In this document: in pieces, positions 56,944 to 64,000 of the stretch
How positions within the stretch are numbered: position 1 is the first letter of the stretch
How the letters are laid out: each line of letters begins with the position of its first letter
The notes under the pieces: model-generated
The model's input: only the letters and a program-made list of their open reading frames with translations
Database searches by the model: none
Told to the model about the DNA's origin: nothing
Made by a program: the position numbers and the translations under genes
Assembly (NCBI GenBank): GCA_902385655.1
Contig: CABMGO010000005.1
Location: forward strand, 35,584-99,583
Length of the DNA: 64,000 nucleotides
Source: an uncultured archaeon
Lineage (GTDB): Archaea > Nanobdellota > Nanobdellia > Pacearchaeales > GW2011-AR1
Direction: 5' to 3'

Positions 56944-57432
56944 TTATTCCCTCATCAACTCATCCATTATCTTTTCAGTTTCTTTATTAGATAAAACACA
57001 AGCATCAAAACATTCTCCATAAGTCTCTTTCAGATAATCTTCAACCTCTTGGATAGTTTTAGTTTCATTTCCTAAAAATTCTTCAAATTTTTTTCTACAA
57101 TCAAAATTAGGACATTCCATAAATTCAGGAATTCCTTTAACCTTCGCAAAATTAAATTTCGCCGTTGAAAATAGCGGAAAAGATTTACAAATCAAAAATC
57201 TCTTATCATAAATAGTACAACCCTTCTCACCCAAAAAAGGACACGGCTCATTAAACATTCCATACAAAACCGTTTTTCCATCAACAACTTCTGTAGTTCT
57301 TATGTCTAAATCCAAACCTCGCTCAGCTGCAAGTTTCTTTAATCTCTCAACTTCAAAATCAAACAAGGGCAAACCTTTTGGTCCGAACTTCTTACAGCAT
57401 TTTCCACAACCTTGACAAATAAATTTATCCAT
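56944..57432 (-). CDS. YkgJ-family CxxCxxCC cluster protein
   Basis: FICQGCGKCCKKFGPKGLP, CPFLGEKGCTIYDKRFLICKSFP. Confidence 0.85.
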   Translation of the reverse strand: MDKFICQGCGKCCKKFGPKGLPLFDFEVERLKKLAAERGLDLDIRTTEVVDGKTVLYGMFNEPCPFLGEKGCTIYDKRFLICKSFPLFSTAKFNFAKVKGIPEFMECPNFDCRKKFEEFLGNETKTIQEVEDYLKETYGECFDACVLSNKETEKIMDELMRE

Positions 57433-57463
57433 AAACAGTAATCAAATAAAGAAGATTAAATAG

Positions 57464-58111
57464 TTATCTAGGGAAAAACCTCTCCTGGAACTCAAACAAG
57501 TCTCTAACAAAAAAGTCCGGAGTTGAACGCAACTGATAACCTTCTTCCCGAACTACTATTCCACTGAGTATTCGTGCATTTTTTCCAAGCTCGACATCAA
57601 CATTTGCATTGCCCAAATAAACAGCGTCTTCAACTCTAACGCCCACATTCTTTAAACAATGCATTAAACCTCCAGTGTGCGGTTTAGACAAAATTTTCTC
57701 GCCTGCACAAACAACATAATCGAAACAGTGGTCTACTAACCCGAGCTCTCCAGTAGCAACATAATCAGGTGCATCCGTGACTATTCCAGTTTTTATACCT
57801 CTTCTTCTCAATTCATCTAAAACCACAAAATCAGAATAAACAAAAGTGTTCGAGACACGAACTGTAGGAGAATCGTATTTTCTAAAAGTATTCCAAAATA
57901 GATCTTCATCTAAGCCTAAAGAACGAATCAGTTCACCCCTACTTTTAAATCCCTTCCAAAACTGATTTGCAAAATCTCCGTAAGCACCAATAGCATTAGA
58001 AGAAGTAACTCCTAATTCATGGAGTGTTCTCCCAACAGAATCATAAATATGTTCCTGTTTAGTATCTACTATTGTACCATCCAAATCAAATATCGCTGCT
58101 TTCAGTCCCAT
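57464..58111 (-). CDS. HAD-superfamily hydrolase
   Basis: AIFDLDGTIVDT, GIVTDAPDY, VYLGNANVDVELGKNA. Confidence 0.85.
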   Translation of the reverse strand: MGLKAAIFDLDGTIVDTKQEHIYDSVGRTLHELGVTSSNAIGAYGDFANQFWKGFKSRGELIRSLGLDEDLFWNTFRKYDSPTVRVSNTFVYSDFVVLDELRRRGIKTGIVTDAPDYVATGELGLVDHCFDYVVCAGEKILSKPHTGGLMHCLKNVGVRVEDAVYLGNANVDVELGKNARILSGIVVREEGYQLRSTPDFFVRDLFEFQERFFPR

Positions 58112-58192
58112 AAAATGCCCATCAAAGAAGTATTTTTAAAGTTATAGAATCGATTGCATAACTCTTAAAAAGCGTAGCTACGTCTAAAGACA

Positions 58193-59077
58193 ATGGAAAG
58201 AATTTCATTCTATGACCAAATTGCAAGAAACAAAAGAAACTCTATTCTACTTACATTATTTGTTGGAGCAATAATAATTGCAATAGGTTATGCAATATCT
58301 TTAGTATTCCCAACAGAATATGTTTTCTTAATACTCTCAATTTCTATAATTCTGGGAGTTTTCTGGCCAATAATCAGTTATAATAATTCTGGAAAAATAG
58401 CTATCTGGTCCGTCGGTGCAGTTCCAGCAAATAGAACTCAATTCAAACAATATTATGACATAGTTGAAGGACTTACTTTAGCATCTGGACTTCCAATGCC
58501 TAAACTTTATATCATGAAAGGACAGCAAATTAACGCATTCGCTTCAGGAAAGGATCCACAAAGCGCAGTAGTCTGCGTAACTGAAGGAGCTTTAATTAAA
58601 TTAACCAAACAAGAATTAGAAGGAGTCCTAGCACACGAAATGTCCCACGTTGCAAACTACGACATAAGATTCATGACACTCGTTTCAGTTTTAGTTGGAA
58701 TTATCTCAATAATGGCCCAAATGTTCTTGAGAAGTTTATGGTTATCAGATAATAGGAATAATGAAGGTAAAAATGGAGGAATTTTTGTTTTAATAGGAAT
58801 TGTCCTCGCAATCCTTGCACCAATTGTGACAACACTTGTTCAACTTGCAGTTTCTAGAAAACGAGAGTATACCGCAGACGCAACAGCCGTCAAATTCACA
58901 AGAACGCCAACAGGATTAATCGGAGCACTAAGCAAAATAAAAAATGATTCCTCAGAAATAAAAGTTTCTGGCTCAATGGCACCATTATTTTTCACAAAAC
59001 CAAACCTTTCAGCAGCAGAATTATTTGCAACTCACCCTCCTTTAGAAAAGAGAATTGAAATTTTGAAAAAGATGTAA
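58193..59077 (+). CDS. htpX: HtpX-like M48 membrane metallopeptidase
   Basis: LAHEMSHVANYDIRFMTLVSVLVG (HExxH), SRKREYTADATAVKFT. Confidence 0.95.
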   Translation: MERISFYDQIARNKRNSILLTLFVGAIIIAIGYAISLVFPTEYVFLILSISIILGVFWPIISYNNSGKIAIWSVGAVPANRTQFKQYYDIVEGLTLASGLPMPKLYIMKGQQINAFASGKDPQSAVVCVTEGALIKLTKQELEGVLAHEMSHVANYDIRFMTLVSVLVGIISIMAQMFLRSLWLSDNRNNEGKNGGIFVLIGIVLAILAPIVTTLVQLAVSRKREYTADATAVKFTRTPTGLIGALSKIKNDSSEIKVSGSMAPLFFTKPNLSAAELFATHPPLEKRIEILKKM

Positions 59078-59080
59078 AAG

Positions 59081-60097
59081 TTATTTCAATAACCTATAAA
59101 TTCCAGCTTTTTTTCCATTGACAAGAACATCATATTTTTTATCCAGCTTAAAATTTCCAAATCGTTTGATTGCATTTTCAACTTCATCTTTTCTTGAACT
59201 CACAAAAACGACAATTCCGTTCTTTCTTAAAACCCTATAAAACTCTCCCAAAATTTTGAAATAAAACTGCTCAATATCCTCAATTTTGGTAAACTCTCCC
59301 CAGGGAGGATCTGTAACAATTTTGTCGACAGAGTTTTCTGCTTCAGCATGTTCAAAGAAATCCGCCTTCTTTACAACAATCTTCGCACTAGACTGGATTT
59401 CCCTCATTTTCTTCTGCGTAACTTCAACACATTTAGAATCAATATCTGAACAAATCACTGCCTTAAATGGAAAATTTTTTGTTCTTGAGTATGGAACAGA
59501 ACCGTAACCACAAAAACAGTCTAAAAAAACATCGCTCGAACTTGGCTCAGAAAGAAAATTCATAATGAAAGATAATTCAGGTCTCAACTCTCCACGATGT
59601 AATTCTTTATTAGAGATATTCTTAGTCAACCTCAACATAAAAAATCCCTTGCCTTCACTTCGCCTCAAAAACCAAAACTCTAGGTCGGGTGAATAAATGT
59701 CCAGCCTCAAAAAATTCTGAGTAGAGATCACTTTCTCCAAAATAGAAAGCTGTTTTTTATCGACGGAAACAAATTCATTCTCATCACTGCAAACAATTCT
59801 AAAATATTTGTCCTTTTTTCCTAAACTTCTTTTAATTACCTCAGAAAATTCCTTAGCAGAATCCGCAGACTCTTTAATCATCTCTTCAAAATTTATTTTC
59901 TTATCAAATTGTTTCAACAAAATAAAACTATTATTAAAAAAACCAAGCTGTCTAATTCTATTTACATCTGCAGAACTTTCATAAACAACAAGCCCATCTA
60001 AAATCTGAATTATTTTTACACCTTTTATATATTTTAAAATAAGAGCTTTAATAGGTTCTTGCAAACCCGATACGAAAGTTGAAACATAATTTGCCAT
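59081..60097 (-). CDS. UPF0020/THUMP-type RNA guanine methyltransferase
   Basis: DVFLDCFCGYGSVPY, ICSDIDSKCVEV, DKIVTDPPWGEF. Confidence 0.85.
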   Translation of the reverse strand: MANYVSTFVSGLQEPIKALILKYIKGVKIIQILDGLVVYESSADVNRIRQLGFFNNSFILLKQFDKKINFEEMIKESADSAKEFSEVIKRSLGKKDKYFRIVCSDENEFVSVDKKQLSILEKVISTQNFLRLDIYSPDLEFWFLRRSEGKGFFMLRLTKNISNKELHRGELRPELSFIMNFLSEPSSSDVFLDCFCGYGSVPYSRTKNFPFKAVICSDIDSKCVEVTQKKMREIQSSAKIVVKKADFFEHAEAENSVDKIVTDPPWGEFTKIEDIEQFYFKILGEFYRVLRKNGIVVFVSSRKDEVENAIKRFGNFKLDKKYDVLVNGKKAGIYRLLK

Positions 60098-60284
60098 AAA
60101 AGAAGATAGATTTTAGATATAAAAATGTTTTGAGATTTTTAAAAGAAAATTAAAATTATAAATTTTTCAACTTTCCAAAAGAATTGGAAGAAAAACTCCA
60201 AACTAGAAACTTTCTTGCCTAACAAAAAGGATAACTTTCAAAAATAAAAATAGTTGAAGAAAACTTTTATCTCCTAAAACAAAT

Positions 60285-60451
60285 GGGAACGAGCAATTCG
60301 CTTTGAGCAAAACAAACCAAAATAAAGCAATTTTGCGAGATGCAAATTGCGAGCAGAAAGATAATAAATAGTTGAACGAGGCCTTCCGGGACTAACAACC
60401 GCGTGCGAAGCACGCAAGATAATAAACAAATTTTTTCGAAGAAAAAATTTG
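60285..60451. repeat. Dispersed non-coding element copy with GAA-triloop hairpins
   Basis: Homologous to 775-850; followed by GCGTGC-GAA-GCACGC (60401-60415) and CAAATTTTTTC-GAA-GAAAAAATTTG (60427-60451). Confidence 0.7.
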
Positions 60452-60527
60452 ACAATTTCCTTAAAACTTTTGGTTGCCTAAAATTAGAATCGCAAAGGTC
60501 TCGACCAAACCACATTCACTCTCGAAA

Positions 60528-60863
60528 TTAACTAAGACGCTTGGCTCTTTCAATACTTTTTTTTGTAATTGCTTCTTCAGCACCAGACAAATTTCGAGAG
60601 ACTATTCGATTAGGATTAAGATTGCTCAAAAGGTATGCAAGTACAAACAATGCTATAAATAAAATTACAATCAAAACGATAATCGCAATCCAAACAACTC
60701 TTTCAGTATGAGACAAAATATTTTCAGGCTGAGTATAATTAATTTCAGAAAAGTTTACAGAACCGGAAGGTATCGAAATATTTGAATCATTGAGCGCAAA
60801 ACTAAATTGAATTAAAAACAATACTATAATCAAACCTAAAACACCACCTAAAATCCTCTTCAT
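60528..60863 (-). CDS. Membrane protein with N-terminal signal
   Basis: ORF 60528-60923 trimmed to MKRILGGVLGLIIVLFLIQFSFA; second TM segment. Confidence 0.55.
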   Translation of the reverse strand: MKRILGGVLGLIIVLFLIQFSFALNDSNISIPSGSVNFSEINYTQPENILSHTERVVWIAIIVLIVILFIALFVLAYLLSNLNPNRIVSRNLSGAEEAITKKSIERAKRLS

Positions 60864-61000
60864 AAAAAGAGGATAATAACATAATTTAAAAACATTCCCA
60901 AACCTACACTTTTCCTCACCCATTTCAAAGTGTCCTTTCTGCTAAAGGAAAAAATTCCTCTCAAGAAAAAAAGAGGAAAATAAGTAAAATCAATATAAAA

Positions 61001-61189
61001 TTAGAAAGCTTTTTTAGCTTCACCAGATTTCATTGCCTTTTCAGCATCTGCTTCAGACATTATTTTACACATACCGCAACCACAGTCCTTACATTTACCT
61101 TTAGCCATGAATCCGCCTCTAGCAGTCTTTGTCATTTCAGCACCTGCCATTGGCTTCTGCGCCTTACATTTCATACATCTTGCGTCCAT
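61001..61189 (-). CDS. DUF5679-like zinc-ribbon protein
   Basis: CMKCKAQKPM...TARGGFMAKGKCKDCGCGMCK. Confidence 0.75.
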   Translation of the reverse strand: MDARCMKCKAQKPMAGAEMTKTARGGFMAKGKCKDCGCGMCKIMSEADAEKAMKSGEAKKAF

Positions 61190-61213
61190 TATTTTACCTC
61201 CATTTTGATTTAG

Positions 61214-61648
61214 TTATAAATTATGAATCTCTTTTTTAGTTCCACACGCCATACATTTAAGGAAACTCTTTCCAGCTTCGCTTAAAATTTCAGTATCAGG
61301 TTTGCCACAATTGGCGCATTTCACAAAATTCTCAACATATTTTCCAATTTTCTCATTTATCATAGCTGAAGGAAGTTTTCTAGTTAAAATCAGCCGGTCA
61401 CCATCAATATTTCCTGGAGAAGCTAACTCTTTAAACAAATATCTTGCAACATGATCCGGATTTCTTCTCAAACACTGAACAACCTGCGCGAAGTTAGTTA
61501 TAACAGTCTTATTTCCCTCATGCATCCCCTCAACTTTCTTTACCTCAAATCTATCACAGAACTCAGTAGGCTTAATGCTCTTGTAAGCTTCTCCCAACAT
61601 AGATTCATAGTCTTCCACAATCAATTCCCCCAAACTATCCAAATTCAA
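61214..61648 (-). CDS. Translation initiation factor aIF2 subunit beta
   Basis: TVITNFAQVVQCLRRNPDHVARYLFKEL, CANCGKPDTEI...CMACG. Confidence 0.92.
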   Translation of the reverse strand: MNLDSLGELIVEDYESMLGEAYKSIKPTEFCDRFEVKKVEGMHEGNKTVITNFAQVVQCLRRNPDHVARYLFKELASPGNIDGDRLILTRKLPSAMINEKIGKYVENFVKCANCGKPDTEILSEAGKSFLKCMACGTKKEIHNL

Positions 61649-61697
61649 GGGCTTTTTAAGGGTTTCTTATATCAAAACGAAAAGAAAAACTTAAAAA

Positions 61698-61961
61698 GTG
61701 ACCCTGATTAGAAAAATAAGGAGAAAACAAGAAATGAGTATATATAGAGATCAATATGATGGAATGGATATTGGGCTTAAGAATATAATAAAGGCAGGAT
61801 TAGTAGGACTTGTATTTGCTCTAACTATCCCAACAGGAGTAAAAATCTACCAACACCACCGAAACAAAACAAATAATGAGTATAATCAAACAAAAAATAT
61901 CCGAGGAGTTGAGAATAGAACATACCAATCAAACTCAGACTTACACATAAAAACCCTATAG
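61698..61961 (+). CDS. Small single-TM hypothetical protein
   Basis: 87 aa; start may be internal MSIYRDQYDG (about 61734). Confidence 0.45.
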   Translation: MTLIRKIRRKQEMSIYRDQYDGMDIGLKNIIKAGLVGLVFALTIPTGVKIYQHHRNKTNNEYNQTKNIRGVENRTYQSNSDLHIKTL

Positions 61962-62039
61962 AAATATTTATAAATCTCACAAATCTAACATAATCATAAG
62001 TTCTAGAGGTTTTAACTTCTAAAAAAATTAATAAGAGAC

Positions 62040-62702
62040 ATGGAAGAAGACTTGAAAAAAAATATCATGCATTCAGGAACAAGCTTAGTTGGATTAGTAT
62101 GTAAAGACGGTGTTGTTATGGGTGGAGACAAGAAAGCAACAGCTGGCGGAATAGTAATGCAGAAAAATGCCGACAAAGTTATCAAGATTAACAATTATAT
62201 TGTAGTTTCTGGAACAGGCGGTTCCGCAGATATTGACATGCTTCAAAGACTCGCAGCAGCACAACTTAAACTTAAAGAACTAAAAGACAAAAAAAGACCA
62301 ACAGTAAAAGAAGCAGCACATTTAATTGGGATGATTGCTTATAACAATATCCGACAACCTTCTATGATCCCATTCATTGCAGGAACAATGGTTGGCGGTC
62401 TAAACGAAGACGGAACAACAGAGTTATATTCAGTAGAACCAGCAGGAGGAGTTATGAAAGTCAAAGATTACGACGCAAATTTCTCTTCAGGTATGCCTTA
62501 CATCTTAGGTTTATTGGAAAGACAATATAAAAAAGACATGACAGTAGCAGAAGGAGTAAAATTAGCAATTGAAGCAATAAAATCTTCTTCAGAAAGAGAC
62601 ACAGGATCAGGTTTCGGAGTAGATGTTATAACAATTACTAAAGAAGGAATAAAACAAGTTTCTAACCTTAAAGCAGAAGCAGTCTACAAAGAAAGAGACT
62701 AG
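62040..62702 (+). CDS. psmB: Proteasome subunit beta
   Basis: Propeptide then TSLVGLVCKDGVVMGGDKKATAGG; NTN-hydrolase pattern, GSGFGVDVITIT. Confidence 0.93.
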   Translation: MEEDLKKNIMHSGTSLVGLVCKDGVVMGGDKKATAGGIVMQKNADKVIKINNYIVVSGTGGSADIDMLQRLAAAQLKLKELKDKKRPTVKEAAHLIGMIAYNNIRQPSMIPFIAGTMVGGLNEDGTTELYSVEPAGGVMKVKDYDANFSSGMPYILGLLERQYKKDMTVAEGVKLAIEAIKSSSERDTGSGFGVDVITITKEGIKQVSNLKAEAVYKERD

Positions 62703-62725
62703 TAATTTTATCATAATAATTCACA

Positions 62726-64000
62726 ATGGCAGACATTTTAGAAACAATTAAAACAGAATTACCTAAAGGTAGCGTGAGCTCGATAAATTTCGAAGGCGCA
62801 AACATTGTAGTCTATACAGAAAATAAAAAATTCTTGATGGAAGGCGAGGAATACATAAGAGCATTAGTAAATAAAATCAAAAAGAGAGTTGAATTAAGAG
62901 CGGAAACAGATCTATTAGCAGACAAAGAACAAACAGAAAAAGAAATTAGAAAAATAATTCCAGAAGAAGCAGAAATAACTCAAATTTTATTCGACCAACA
63001 AAGAAGTATTGTTGTTATCGAAGCAAAAAAACCAGGATTAGTAATTGGTAAAGCAGGTTCATTATTAAAAGACGTAAAAGCTACAACATTCTGGACTGCA
63101 GAAGTTCAAAGAAGCCCAGCAATCCGTTCAAAAATTACAGAAAATATTCGTTCAGTTTTATATTTAAATAACAACCAAAGAAAAAAATTCCTTAATGATA
63201 TTGGTAAAAAAATTTACAAAGAATGGGACCCTTCAAAAATGGATGAATGGGTAAGGATTTCTGTTCTTGGTTCAGGAAGACATGTAGGAAGAAGTTGTTT
63301 TCTTTTACAAACACCCCAATCCAAAATTTTAATTGACTGTGGTCTAGATGTTTCAGCACAAGGTCAAGATAAATTCCCCTATTTCGACGCACCAGAATTT
63401 GATATAAGTTCTATCGACGCAGTAGTTCTTTCGCACGCACACCTAGATCACTGCGGTTTACTTCCCTATTTGTATAAAATAGGTTATGAAGGCCCAGTTT
63501 ACATGACAACACCCACAAGAGACTTGTCGGCATTAATGACCTTAGATTTAATTGGAGTAGCATATAAGCAAGCAGCAACACCACTTTACTCTTCAAGCGA
63601 TGTAGCTGAAATGGTAAAGCACTCTGTCTGTCTAAATTTCAATGAAGTTACAGATATAACCAATGATATTAGAATTACTATGTACAACGCAGGACATACC
63701 TTAGGTTCAGCAATGATCCACTTTAACATTGGAAATGGACTTCACAATTTCTTGTATACTGGCGACACAAAATTCGCAAAAACAAGATTACTTGACCCTG
63801 CAGCAACATATTTTCCAAGATTGGAAACAATACAGATAGAATCTACATATGGCGGAAGAGAAAATAATCCTCAACCAAAGAGAGAAGCTGAAGAAGAATT
63901 AATTAATTTTATGAATAATGTTTTAACTAATGGTGGAAAAGTTTTACTTCCAGAGTTAGGAACAGGCCACGCTCAGGAAAAAATGCTTATGGTTGAAGAA
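62726..64000 (+). CDS. aCPSF1-type KH/beta-CASP ribonuclease (truncated by window end)
   Basis: Translated from ATG 62726: MADILETIKTELPKGSVSSINFEGANIVVYTENKKF..., KH VIGKAGSLLKDV, MBL SHAHLDHCGLLPYL, AGHTLGSAMI, YTGDTKF; open to window end. Confidence 0.93.
   Translation, partial: MADILETIKTELPKGSVSSINFEGANIVVYTENKKFLMEGEEYIRALVNKIKKRVELRAETDLLADKEQTEKEIRKIIPEEAEITQILFDQQRSIVVIEAKKPGLVIGKAGSLLKDVKATTFWTAEVQRSPAIRSKITENIRSVLYLNNNQRKKFLNDIGKKIYKEWDPSKMDEWVRISVLGSGRHVGRSCFLLQTPQSKILIDCGLDVSAQGQDKFPYFDAPEFDISSIDAVVLSHAHLDHCGLLPYLYKIGYEGPVYMTTPTRDLSALMTLDLIGVAYKQAATPLYSSSDVAEMVKHSVCLNFNEVTDITNDIRITMYNAGHTLGSAMIHFNIGNGLHNFLYTGDTKFAKTRLLDPAATYFPRLETIQIESTYGGRENNPQPKREAEEELINFMNNVLTNGGKVLLPELGTGHAQEKMLMVEE

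Noticed and set aside
60267-60515. 82-aa minus-strand ORF
   Set aside because: Lies across the dispersed element and hairpins; composition not protein-like.

Overview
This 64 kb window looks like chromosomal DNA from a small-genome archaeon. Supporting genes are archaeal-type ProRS, aIF2-beta, the proteasome beta subunit, aCPSF1 (KH + beta-CASP), GatDE and short leaderless-style promoters. DPANN (Pacearchaeota/Woesearchaeota-like) is an inference from gene content only. Most of it is dense single-copy coding sequence. The parts most worth attention are: (1) a form II/III RuBisCO immediately followed by a phosphoribulokinase, with a divergent NrtR-type Nudix regulator; (2) a tightly overlapping minus-strand operon (about 9.9-18.9 kb) encoding a full Preiss-Handler NAD(P) salvage route plus radical SAM, DUF1152, degenerate Nudix and deoxyribosyltransferase-like genes, with a perfect TTAGTGTA-N5-TACACTAA palindrome at its predicted start site; (3) a P-loop/NadR-like kinase fused to an AvrD-like domain beside a radical SAM gene, sharing a mirror-symmetric promoter; (4) two AspRS paralogs, a divergent AsnRS directly abutting tRNA-Asn, and an MccF-like S66 peptidase in one neighbourhood, together with both GatCAB and GatDE; (5) a GatE that appears to lack its AspRS-like insertion domain, and a gatD leader made of four consecutive hairpins; (6) a dispersed non-coding element family, one copy lying between 23-bp direct repeats at the tRNA-Arg 3' end; (7) a SNF2 helicase paired with a protein carrying 11 CxxC motifs; (8) several degenerate or frameshifted genes. 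No CRISPR array, rRNA or recognisable transposase was seen. All family calls come from motif recognition by eye; no searches were run.
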